Position numbers and translations under genes: made by a program. A DNA stretch of 64,000 bases from NCBI GenBank assembly GCA_009760855.2, contig WPIO01000009.1:3467001-3531000 (forward strand). The letters run 5' to 3'. The notes beneath the pieces were generated by a model, which worked only from the letters and a program-made list of their open reading frames with translations, was not told where the DNA came from and did not search any database. Shown piece by piece: positions 22,863-33,993 of the stretch. The stretch comes from Cristatella mucedo (taxonomy: Eukaryota > Bryozoa > Phylactolaemata > Cristatellidae). How positions within the stretch are numbered: position 1 is the first letter of the stretch; each line of letters opens with the position of its first letter.

Positions 22863-25800
22863 CCGTCGCACTGTTCTAATTTCCTTCATGGTAAGTGCAA
22901 GCTGAGCACGCTGATTTTAGCAACGAGCTGCTTAGCGGTGGCCGAAGGCCGTAGGCAGCGTCTCAGGCAGAGTTTAATGTGGAACCGTTAAAAATGGCTG
23001 CAGGATGCTCTTTGGGTGTCTTAGTGCTACTCGTTGTGGAGATGTGCTGAGGCCTCTGGTTGCTCTGAGCGTTGGCCTCAGATATTCCAGCACCAGCGAG
23101 GCGGCCTCGGCGCTGCATCACTTTTGGATAGGCACTGCCACCTCAGTTTGCCGACTCGGAGATCTCTTCAGCGGAAATGCTAAAGTCAGAGCGTGTTTAT
23201 TTCACACAAGCCAGCCAATCTGGACTCAAACCGCACTACTCTGCTTGGCAGAGGCACATCTGTGCTCACTGAGCTGTGTCAATACCTCCACCTAGAAGCG
23301 CCGCTGCCACACAGCTAAGCCACCGCCACCAGCCGGACGTCTCGCTTGGTTCTTCGTAGGCAGTGCGATTATGTACTTCTGATTCTAGGTTAGCCCTGGC
23401 TGATGAGCTATCAGGGTGCATAAACGCAATGAGTGTTGGCTTTAGCATAGAAACTACTGAGCGTATTCCTACGATTTATTTGTCGTAATAATATTGCACT
23501 ACCATGCTGACACCTATCTCGAGGTACTGGGATAAGTTTAGAATCCTCAATTGAAGCCAGCCAGTGGGCCGACAATCGACCAAGAAGCCGAGCACTGACC
23601 TACTACATTCCTTCCTTAGCCCTGTGAAATCGCGTAGCACAGAAACAAGACAGCTCGATACTTACCAATAAGTAGCGTCTCTGGTCTCCTATGCGATCAT
23701 CAATACAGGCTGAGACCTTACTCTTTTAGTGTAGGAGCACGGCGGTGAGATCTCAAGAAATTTTAGTAAAGCCCAATGAAAGTTCAAGCGGCTTTCACAG
23801 TACGAAAATGAAGAAGGCTACTAATTTGGGCAATCGCACCTCATTATTGCGGTCCAGTTGATGTTGAGCTGGCCACAATGCCTCGGTAACAGAAACTAAA
23901 ACCATAAAGGTCACATGAGCTGAGCTTTTTATCATCAGCTGCACCAACCATAGTATTTTTATCGAACCCGGATGTTTAAGACCTTTACAATTGAAAGACT
24001 AAACCCAATTGAGGATTTTGGTTGCATGCATGGGCGAGAGTGCACTCGGTTCTCTGGCGGCGTTCTCGGCGTGTTCAAAAACTGAGCCCGTGAACCAAGT
24101 GCTTCACCGGTTTGCAGCTCGATCCTGCCTAGTGGCTGCAATCTGCGAGTTTTCACGCAAACTTGAGTACGGCATTCTCATCCCTCAACACAGACCAGTT
24201 AGCGAGCGACGATCTCTCGTTTGCTCCTTGTGACTCGGCGGACTAAGCAACAGAAGGAAAACCCTAATGACAACATTCACCAGTTGTAAGGGTCGGGGTA
24301 TTGTCATTAGGGCGTTATCTGAATGACATATTCTTTTAAATATGCTGCTTCTAGAGTCACTATCAGTATTTATTGCCTCCCTCAAATCTTCGCTGCTAAT
24401 AAGGTAGATTGTGGGAAGTTTCCTTGTTTATTGACAGTTGCAGTTCAGAGATACGACGTATTAGATGCGCACTAATCTGTGCTGAATTCCCGGGCTGCTT
24501 CATTAAATCAAACCGTACTGCGCCGTACTGGCTTTGGTTGTCCCAGTTTCATATCTGCCGCACATGAGCAAGGTCAGCAACCCTAGACTTGAGATCTGAC
24601 AAATAGCATAGGATCGCTGTCTGTCAGCCGTCGCCTGTTAAAAAAATTCCTAAAGTCCGTGGGGTTGACTGCCCGGCACCTCTCGCTAGCTCCTTGGTTT
24701 GTCCTAGGCACCATCATCGATAGCCAGTTGCAGTGCAGCTCCAGCCTCGGCGTCACTTGCTCCGGACTCTCTGCTTATCCCTCTGCTGAACAGACTTGGG
24801 ATTTTGTCTTCCTCGCGTGAAAGCGCCCCCAACCCGGACCGAACGCTAACCAACTTGCCATCCCGTTTTTGTTGAGAGAGTTCCAAATGCTTAGTTCCTT
24901 CACGTTGGTTTACTTTTGACTGGCTTGTCACTATCGATGCTTGGCAAAATTGAATCTTGGCTCAAGTGTCTGCTTGGTGTTCTATATACGAATCTTCTTT
25001 CGGAGCCGATGGTTTCCCCAAAGTCACTACAAGGTCTGCTGAGATGACTCGTCGGACCTCCACGTCGTGGTCGGGCACATAATAGTACAAGGTCACATGA
25101 AAGGTCACATTCAAGGTCGCGAGGTCACGCACAAGGTCATAGGGTCACACCGGGTCACTCAAGGTCACAAATCCACAAGAACCACACTCTGGCCAAACTG
25201 TCGGCCAAAGCATAGAGATATCATTTGACCACACCATGAACCGCCGTGTCTTGAAACGAGCTGAAGCCACTGTTGCATTTGCCACCAGCACTAATTATTC
25301 TCCAACTTAATTACAATTCTCTGAAACAAATGATAAGATTGGAGTAGCTAGTGCCTTACATAAATTCCTTATAAATTTATTTTGGCTGACAGAAAGAGGA
25401 GGAATTTGAGGAAGCAGACTGAGTAAAAATATTGTTTTCTGTCATGTTACTTCGATTGCAGGAGTGGTTTGATATATGGATATGAAGTACTGACTACAAC
25501 GGGATAGGACAGTCATAGACTTCTCGCGTGGATGTGTCTTAGGCTTAAAGCCAAGCTAAAATTCCCCAGTTTTTGAATAAATAGTCATTGCAGCTAACAG
25601 CTAAAAGACTCGCTAATTGTGACTTGGTGAGCTCTCACTAAACTCTACTAAACTACACTCGCTAAAGCGTACCAGCCATTCTTAGCCGCTTTATATAGCA
25701 CGTGAAACTCCGTTACATAGTTGAGAGTCAGGTAAATGGCGATTCGACAACTAGTCCAAGACAAGATTTGTATTTAAGTGAGAAATCTCTAGTAGAAAAA

Positions 25801-25889
25801 GATATAGTATCGCTGTTCCCGAAGAGGCAATACCACGCTTAGTTTCGGGATATTTTTCTAAGTCAGACAGCTGAACAGAAGGCTAATGA
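22863..25889 (+). other. Kv gene B intron 1, left part
   Basis: No exon or known element is seen apart from the half-site cluster at 25089-25167. The intron spans 22033-31586. Confidence 0.5.
25089..25167 (+). promoter_or_regulatory. Cluster of eight AGGTCA-like half-sites
   Basis: Same-strand sites start at 25089, 25101, 25113, 25121, 25133, 25141, 25151 and 25161: four exact AAGGTCA, plus AAGGTCG, GAGGTCA, AGGGTCA and CGGGTCA. Spacing is 8-12 bp. AGGTCA is the core half-site of nuclear hormone receptors, and TCAAGGTCA is the extended monomer site of FTZ-F1/ERR-type receptors; the last unit has this form. It could be an intronic enhancer of Kv gene B or a degenerate minisatellite. Confidence 0.45.
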
Positions 25890-26985
25890 AATCTATGTAA
25901 TGCATCTCCGTCTGTAACTCCACAAAGTCACAGAGACCATGCGGTTGTTACTGTTACGCAGGAGAGTTCTCTAGGGCCCAATCAAAGCCTAAGCGGATTT
26001 TGGTACGCATTCGGAAGTCAACAGACTTCATCGAACGAAACAAAAAGAAAGTGAGAAGCACAGCTGAGCCGGAAGAGCAGATTAGGTAGTAAGTAGAATG
26101 AAATTCACAGCTCATGATGGCTGAAAATGATGTGCCAGAGTTGGCCGCAGGAGGGTAATTTCGTTTCGTAAGAATTGTGGAAGTTAGCTCTACAGTCTAG
26201 GACCTGTAGAGTAAAAAAGCTTTTGTTGACAAAGGTATTTAGACGGAAAAATGAAACAGCCATTTTATTGTCCATGGATGACCTGAGGGCACGAGGAGCA
26301 CTAAACTGTTCCACTTAAAGACCGTTGGTGACGGAGGCTGTAGCTCTGCAAGTCCTAGACTGTGGAACTCACTTCCACAATTCTTACGCAACGACAACTA
26401 ATCTCCTGCTGCCGACTATGGCTCATCCTTTTCAGCGGTCCTGAGCTGCTACTTCCATGCTACTCACTACCTCAACTGCTTTTCTGACTCTGCAATGCTT
26501 CCCACTTTCTCTTTGTTGCGTGAGACGAAGTATGTTGGCTACCGAATGCGCACCGAAAGCCGCTTAGGCTGTGAGTGCTCTATACAAAACTCTCCTGCGT
26601 AACACCCACATGGTCTTTGTGACTTTGTGGAGTTACTGACGGAGATACATTACTTTACATTGCAATAGTCAAGTTAGGTAAGAAGTAGCCAAATCTTGGC
26701 AAGCTTTTGGATCAGCATAAGAAATTTACTCTGTATTTGTTGACCAACAGGAAGCCATCGCAGCTCCTGCAGCAAAGGAGGCACGCGGTCAAACCTCTGG
26801 AACTTGTTAACTAGCCTTGCAGCCGTATTCATCACCTACTGCAGTGACCTAACGACTTTTTTGGTAGCCCAGACAAACCGGATTTGCAGCAGTCTAGCCG
26901 AGATATAATCAGGGAGCTAGTTGGATTTTTCAAGTCTCCGTGGAAAGCAGTTCTTAATATTTTTTGGGATTGCTCCGACAGGGAG
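25890..26985 (-). mobile_element. LINE family 1, reverse copy split by a forward family 1 insertion
   Basis: 25890-26302 is the reverse complement of the 3' UTR and C-terminal ORF up to the RALRSC/DNK region. 26680-26985 continues upstream into the region matching ARLV..QRF and ELRWLPV. The two parts are adjacent in the element and are separated by the forward copy at about 26305-26665, so the reverse copy is older. Confidence 0.75.
26305..26665 (+). mobile_element. LINE family 1, young 3' fragment inserted into an older copy
   Basis: Starts at the LKTVGD region, reads [11 protein letters not shown] in part, then the 3' UTR with gactttgtggagttactgacggagatacatta. It is close to the copy at 40095 and much less decayed than the surrounding reverse copy. 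Confidence 0.8.
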
Positions 26986-27320
26986 ACTGCTTCTAAACTA
27001 GCGCCTGCATTTGTGACATCCTCTTTGACTTCTGCAACTCAATGCTTGTTGATCTATCGGCCTGTGCAATCAGGTGCTTACAGTTTGTGCAAAAATCCGC
27101 AGCTAGGCTTGTTTGTCGTGAGCGTCGCAATCACCACATCACACGACTTCTAGCCGACTAGCACTGACTCCCAGTCAAGCAACGCATCGACTTCAAGGTT
27201 CTGTCTCTCACTTATAGGTCCCTTTATTCTTTGGCTTTAGCCTACTAATCAGATAGACTTCCCCACAAGGCTAGACATCGTACTACCCGCTTTTCTATAT
27301 CAAATCGCTTAGCTACACGA
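26986..27320 (+). mobile_element. LINE family 2 internal fragment
   Basis: Matches the T.SKL..AFVTS, LPACAIRCLQ, AARLVCRERR..HITRLLAD, and QRIDFKVLSLTYRS regions, with frameshifts. It is cut at both ends, by reverse family 1 sequence on each side. Confidence 0.75.
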
Positions 27321-27530
27321 GGATGGGCTGGAGTTAGTAGCAGAAGAAAATAATTTGTTTCGTAAGAATCCTGTTAGTTAGCTCCACAGACTAATACCTG
27401 CAGAGCAAATCTTTTGTTTTCATTTGTCTTTAAGTGAAAAAATGCAGCAATTTATTTGTTGAGATCGCAATATGGGACGAGGAGGACGAAACTGATTCAC
27501 GAGTTCAGCCAAGTATAAAACAGAAAAGTC
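27321..27530 (-). mobile_element. LINE family 1, reverse internal fragment
   Basis: Decayed reverse complement of the region from LWNS.QF through F..LKT to RALRSC...AELLHQFQ (tagctccacagact, then ggacgaggaggacgaaactga). No 3' UTR. Confidence 0.6.
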
Positions 27531-27684
27531 ATGTTAAGCCCTTGCAGATTAGTAAAACCTGCAATCAGAACAGATTTCAAATTTTTCCTAATTGAGAAAC
27601 TAGCTTTACCCTAAATCTAGTAAGTATAATTAAGTAATGACAATATTTAATGTGATATTACAAATTAATTTATGAGCTTTAAAT

Positions 27685-27850
27685 GTCTAGCTGGTTTGGT
27701 CTAGCGCTTAAGGTGCTCGCCCCCCCCCCGACCAAGGTTTGACTGAGGTTGTGGGCTCGAGCCCCGAGGCATATGTGAAGCGCCTGAATAGAGATTAAGT
27801 TCTCTTGTGGCGCTATACAAATGAATTATATATATATATATATATATTTA
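27685..27850 (+). mobile_element. SINE-A, best preserved copy
   Basis: A tRNA-like head with a box A region (tttggtctagcgcttaaggt) and a box B region (gtgggctcgagccccg). A C9 run sits between them. The tail aagcgcctgaatagagatta / gttctcttgtggcgctatac ends in aaatgaatta and a TA microsatellite. The tail resembles the 3' hairpin of LINE family 2. Confidence 0.8.
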
Positions 27851-30800
27851 TCAAGGTGCATGGAAACGTGCTCTAAGATAATCACTTATCAGGGAACGTT
27901 GAAATACGTGGTTTCTCGCTTTGAAAAGCTTGCCACAGCAATAAAGTATCCTTATTAGGCAATTCTGCTAATGCACACATGAAGACACTCAGAGCCATCT
28001 TCTAGTTGGATCCGAGCTTAAAAGCACACGCTGGATTATGAAGAGATGAGCACACAAACCACAACCGAAAAAAGATTATCCTAAAGCTGCGAAGGGGTTA
28101 GCTAAGTGGGACAGGTGGAAAATCGCAGAAGTCGACTTATATCTGCGTAAACTATTAACAAACGCCTCTACGAAACAAGTTGAGCCCACGCATTGCCCTT
28201 AAAATATGTTAATAATGACAAAAAATTCTGCAGAACCTTAAAGGAACTAAATATTGTTACATATGCTGCAACATAAGCACGTCTATTACTTAGTAATAGC
28301 ATGCACAATGCCAGCACGCATAACTGAATAATCAAAATGACTCCGACGCACCTAACGCTAGTGTAATAACAGGTGGGCTTTTACTTTCTGTATAAATTAT
28401 ATTCCGCAGTGAATTTCGTGAGAAACTGTGTCGACTTCTGAGAAGAAGAATTTTAATATACCGTATGCCTCTTAGTTATACCAGCCGATCAATTAAAGCC
28501 CCAGGGCTCTTCACGTTACACCTCATGTCCAAAGTAAAAATGGCTGATGTTCGTAGGCACGGTATATTAAGGCAGTCAGAGCAAGTCTCTGAACACGAGA
28601 CGCTAATGCGTTGTAGCCACGGATCAATCACTTTATACACAGAAGACAATGGGCATCTGTTTATGAAATCCCACAACAAACCCGTAACGGTGCCTATTAC
28701 TTAGCACTATACACTCACACACCCGTAACGGCTTACATTGCTTAGCGCTATGCACGTTCCTATAAAAAGATTCTTTGAAATCTCAACTTTTTCCTTTTCG
28801 TTTTATCTTTCATAAAATGATCTAAAATTATTACTGCAGTGGTGAACTCAACTTGAGCTGGTGATGGCTTGGCCGCTTTCCGGGAAAACTCTCTTTCATG
28901 CCGGTCTCGCGCATTAAAGCAAGGAGCTGTGGGCGGGACTGTTTCCACTATCACTGCTTCCTGATTCGATAGTGTAAACACTGTAACTAGGAAGAAAGTC
29001 GGCATCGGCAAAGGTACGTAGTCATATAACGAAGGAAAGTCGGTATTGTTAACGTAGCTTTGGGCAGACATTACTAGATTGACGAGACCACGCCACGGAT
29101 AATAAAAATGTTAATATTATTATTATTACACTTTTACTTGATCCTGATAAGTTTCAATCTAAATCACTGATACAGTGGTGCAAGGCTGTGGCTTGTCGTT
29201 GTATTGTGAGCATCAACTATCTTTTAGTGTCAGACAGCGTATCGGGCATGCACTGAGAAAGGGCTGCAGTTAATGGCGCTTACTTGTCTCGAGCCAAATA
29301 AAGTGCTCAGGACCCGGATGCTTCTAGAAAGGTACGGGTTCAGAATACGTTGCCAAGCGTATCTGGTTGCTGTGAGAGTAGCCAATGACTAAGATTTCGA
29401 GATAATGTCCAAGTTTGTGACGACCGATGTGAGGAATAAACCTGAAAATCTCTGTGGTGACCGATGGGAAGAATGAATCTGAAAATCCTCAATAGTAATT
29501 TATGTTGAATCACAACGAGGTAGTAGCGCTGATCACTCACTCTCAACACGGGTACTTGCCGTGAAACTTTCAATATACGGTATAGGAAGTTAATCATATA
29601 CATATAAGTAATAGCAGTTACATCATGAAAGTGCTTTAGAATTATTATAGGTTCTTAAATTATACCGATTGAGAAATGGATAAGTTATAATCTGTGGTTT
29701 AGACAGCAGCAGAAGCCCGATGCAAGAGATGGTAGGCTAGTTGAAATACAGCGTTCAAATCAGGTGGTTATATGTTTTGGCTAGTGCTATTCACTCAAGC
29801 CACTTTGTGTATTCTAATTGACTGTTCTGCATTAACGAAATTGAATATTTTTCATGAGTATATGGGTCTTCTTGAGTTCTGCCGACAACAAACAGCAGAA
29901 TGTGCTGAGTTGGGGAAGTCAGTAGCCATTGCCGTGGAGTACTGTGGATCACTCACCAGAGGATAACTGCATTGCAATCTGCTAAAATAGGTAGAAAATA
30001 AATGCAGGGCTCTTTAAGTAATCACTTCAGTCCGTCTTGATTTCAGCTTGAAACACGTGCCCAGGTAGAGCTAAGGAAAATATGAATTTGAACTAGCACA
30101 GTTCTGCACCGTGCAAGCGGCCAGCCGACCATCAAGTGACCGCTGACGGGCACAAAAAATTAATTGCATGGCTTCTTCTAGCTCTTAAAACTCTTGGATG
30201 CACGACCTGGTTTCCGCATCGTGGCCTTGTAGTCCTTGCCGCGTGCGAAAGCACTAGCCAACTAAACGCGTTGATCTAATCGGCAGCCTCTAGCCATTAG
30301 CAGCTTCACTTCGTTGGCGCGAATAAATAAAAAGCTCGAATACCGATCGCAGGGGCTATAGGCGCATAGCCTACCGTAGATATGAAGATGCTGCTCCTTT
30401 GATGACGCAATTTGTGTAGGCAACCCATCGCATTTACATTGCCGCCGAGGACTTCAATGAACAATTAGCAGGTCAAGCTGTTATTGTCATCAGGCATGGC
30501 CGACTGACACGACGTCATCTCCCGATTGACGACTTTCAAAGGGAAGCTTAAAGGCTCTCTATTCCTTACAGAATGCGCTCTGTACGAGTGACTTGTCTTT
30601 CTATTCGGCGGTGCGTTATGAAACCGAGCACGGTGTGACTAAGGGCAACAGCGAACCATACTTTGGTAAAATGTCCATGTGGACCTATCTTTTTGATGTA
30701 TGCAGTGTTTGCCTGTGCACGATTGATTGAGCTTTGCTCACCAGAAGTCCTAACTACTAACCAGAAGCAGGTATTCTATTTTGCGCTTGCTCACGCTTGT

Positions 30801-31586
30801 CTTAGCATGATCGTTGTGTGCTTCTTCATGCTTGCCTAGGCTGAACATAGTGCTTTTCAATCGCTATTCCTTCTTTTGGAGATAGTTTTAAAGCACATGA
30901 ATAGAGATTAAGCTCGCTAAGGCCGCTTTGTAAAATAGCAGTGTTAGTATTGCTAGCATTGTTGCAGGCTTTAGTCAGTAGCCAATGCTGGAAAGTAACG
31001 ACGAGAAATCGATGAATAGCGCCTGCACTGCAAATGGCTAAACGAGTGGCCGATAGGAAGGCGGTTCTTTCAGCAATCGCGTCATGCTCCTCACCCACTA
31101 TCTCGACGTGAATAAACCTGACCTCGCATACAGAAGCCTGATGGGGTGAAACTGATGCTAATAAAACCTTCAGAAAAGCAATAAATAACTGACTTCAGGA
31201 GCAACTTCAACATTTAGCAGCAACTCACTCAGATCGCTGTAACTGAAAAGATAAAATAATAGCAGCTTCTTCAGAAACGGTAGTTGGCGAACACTGAGAA
31301 TTTACTTTAAATAACATACGTGCAATTTAAAAAGGAACGCGGCATTTTCATTTGTTATGCATAGGAAATATTTGATAGCTTTTCCTAAAGCTGCTGTACC
31401 AGCATTCTGAACAGCAAACCCTTATGCCTTTCGATTGCATTCCCAAGTCTCGTCGATCCGGCAAGTTGACGCTAACTAGATGCCTCGCCTGAGCCAAGGG
31501 ATTGGAGAACCCAGTGGCGTAAATAACCCGAAAAAAGCACTGACGTTCTCCTCGTACACAGCGTTACTTTTATGCTCTCATCATAG
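27851..31586 (+). other. Kv gene B intron 1, right part
   Basis: No exon is recognised. Contents are diverged tandem duplications near 28681-28755 (unit about 41 bp, cccgtaacgg...cttagc) and 29416-29488 (unit about 37 bp, gaccgatg...ctgaaaatc), and a short SINE-tail-like fragment at about 30888-30945. Confidence 0.5.
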
Positions 31587-31820
31587 GAGCTCAAGTTCTG
31601 GAAGGTAGACGACTCTTTCATGGAGCAGTGCTGTTGGGATGGGTACGTCGAAAGTGCAGAAAGGCCTTCAGATTTTAGCAAGCTCGCATCCCACTTTCGA
31701 ACGTCTGGAAATGGCCTCGACCAGCAAGAAATATCCTGCAGCGAAATTTCAAGACAATGGCGTTGGTCCAGGAAGCTAGCTACTGCATTCGACCACCCAA
31801 CTTCTTCAGCACTTGGAAAG
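31587..31820 (+). CDS. Kv gene B, exon 2: end of T1 and T1-S1 linker
   Basis: 78 codons, phase 0 at both ends. The acceptor is catcatag/GAG and the donor is AAG/GTACTA, weaker than the other donors of the pair. It begins ELKFWKVDDSFMEQCCWDGY; the CC completes the HX5CX20CC zinc motif begun in exon 1. The linker is basic (RQWRWSRKLA) and ends TAFDHPTSSALGK just before S1. It is homologous with gene A exon 2 at both ends, while the middle of the linker differs in sequence and length. Confidence 0.92.
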
Positions 31821-31845
31821 GTACTAATATAAGTAATGCATTCGG

Positions 31846-32400
31846 TGCCAAACTCTGCCGGAAACTCGGCTTGCCTGTCGCAAACGCTGGAGTCGCCACT
31901 TGAAAAAACTTCCCACCATTATGAACTAGCGTCTCCATTAAGCAGCGTATCTACTTCAAGTTTCTGTCATTCACTTTAGGTCGCTTTATTCTCTTACTCT
32001 GGCCTACCTATGTGAACCACGTCCCAGTCGCGCTAAGCGCCTCACCTCCTGCTCGTTTGACTCAAGTCTTTTAGTCGCAACTCTAACCCACGTCCAATCC
32101 TGTGGTGGTGACCTTGCCTTCAGTTTGTATGCTCCCAAAGCTTTGAGCTTCCGAATGACGTCGTGACATCCTTAACTTAACGACATTTAAAAAGAAACTA
32201 CTATCCCATCCGTTCCTCACAGCCTTTGCTGGGTTCGTTTGAAATTTCTTTTGTGTGCGTGTGTGTATATGTTTATGCTGACACACTGCATATGTTATCA
32301 CTAGCCAATTGACATTCTTTCTTTGCAGCATATTTAAATTGCCTAGAAACAGATTTAGTTCTCAAGGAAATTTTTCAAAATTTCCAAATAATATTATTAT
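31846..32400 (+). mobile_element. LINE family 2, decayed 3' copy in Kv gene B intron 2
   Basis: Starts in the region equivalent to VQNSAARLVCR, about 25 bp after the splice donor. It then matches QRI.FK.LSFTLRSLYS and the 3' UTR (catatttaaattgcctagaa; gatttagttctcaagg), ending in an ATT-rich tract. It is heavily decayed. Confidence 0.7.
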
Positions 32401-32814
32401 AATACCTTTCTATATTTATTTATAAATATAAGAAGGTATTTCTTTGCATCTGCACATGTGTGCAGTACATTGACATAAAAATACACATTTGTAAATCAAG
32501 GGGAGATTTATTTATGGGGCCCAAGAAATTACAGCTATAAACTGCTTTGGGTATCACAAGTAGAATGGGTAAACCTAGCCTCCAGCCGATACCGCCTCCT
32601 CCCCTACTATTTACAGCAGTTTCCTGCGCGATCCATTTAAAGCTATGAATGTCTCTCCACGTCATTAGTTTAAGTAATTAAATTTTCGCTGACTAATATG
32701 AATTTGCAGCTCCAAATTTGTCATCAAAGTGACCCTGAAATTGCTTACTCTAAATGCTTGCGATTGGAGCCACAGGCTAGAGCGCTTAAGCGCATAGAAA
32801 CTCCACAGTAAATA

Positions 32815-32985
32815 TGGGTAACTTTATGTAACTGCCTCGTTTGTATAGCGACAGAATTGGATGTCTTGGATGCTAGCAACTCGCTTGCAGCAGGCAATAA
32901 AGTACTGCCGGCTGAAGGAGTTGAGCCCATAGCTTGCATCAAGAGGCGCTTATACCTTATCCAGCTGCTAGGAAACGGAGCCATT
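32815..32985 (-). mobile_element. SINE-B copy
   Basis: On the - strand: ctggataaggtataagcgcc, then atgggctcaact, the middle with tgcctgctgcaagcgag, and the end gtcgctatacaaacgaggc. The order is the same as at 7408-7552. It lies in intron 2 of Kv gene B. Confidence 0.65.
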
Positions 32986-33993
32986 GAAGCCAATAGAACT
33001 CCCTCGACTCTAGGTCCACAATAGAGTTTTTTCAATCAAAGGTATGAGCTTTGCTAGTAATTCCTGTACGAGAATTATCAAAGCGCATGCTCGCCAGGCT
33101 AGTCACACTTATCCTGGCACGGCAGATTGCAATTGAGCGCCGTCGGCAACTACGCCTTGGCGCTACCCAAAGGTAAAGGCCGAATGAAACTGCCGATGGT
33201 TATGCTCGCTCGGACAGTTACGTAGTGCATCATCTCGGCTGTTTATTTGGAGGAGGCTAGTGTTGCGGCGGACACGAAAGAGTCACTCCACGAAATAAAA
33301 CTATCGTCTCAGTGCGGATACTGCGAGCTGCTACCAGTGAGACTCCTCAAATTCTGCGATCACTATATGAGTAGACTTTGTAAATCCTTACAGGCATCAT
33401 CGTGCATGTTTGACAATACTCCCGAAAAATTTAATGTAATAGCTGAAAATTTAATAAGTCATACTGGTAGCATAGTCTAGACCGAAAAAAGGCCTAAATT
33501 TTTTATGTTTGAGTCCAATCCATCAGTCGTTTTCAACTGTGGCTCCCTACCTGCCTTCGAGACCTAAAATAGCATTAACAATTTTTTCCATGCTGCAACT
33601 TTCACTTGTGTCTTTCCAGTAAGCTCTGACGGATTGACAGCACCCAGTAGCTGAATTAGCAAGTGAATTTACCTCTTATTCTGCAGATAAACCTCTCACT
33701 ACACACCTCTATACTGTCCGAGTTAACTAGTTATGAACTTTGCTAGCGCTCATGGCGTGACTTTAATGAGAGTAACTACAATCGGATTAAGAGAGAAAAA
33801 TATTGTGACTAGCTGCCAGCTAAAGCTTCGAGATTTCCGCTATGTAAATGAGTACGATTTCAGCACGATCCGTAAGTATAAATAAGGATTTCGGCAGAAA
33901 AGCTGGGTGGAGTGCACGTGACTCCCTCATCACGACTCTATTGCCTGCTTGGCCTACCTAAAATAGCTGTTCAAAATTCTCTGCGCATTGTAG

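Noticed and set aside
22082-22889. Long poly-Leu frame (+) and Glu/Gln or Gly/Ala frame (-)
   Set aside because: The CTCCTG-type repeat has units that are multiples of three and no stops in any frame. There is no non-repeat protein sequence with any family likeness.
26303-26665. Twin-priming (5' inversion) of a single LINE
   Set aside because: Both oppositely oriented pieces contain a family 1 3' end, which twin priming does not produce; nested insertion explains it better.
33247-33480. 77-codon frame in Kv gene B intron 2
   Set aside because: It has plausible amino-acid composition but no good acceptor/donor pair in phase with exons 2 and 3, and Kv proteins have no segment there.
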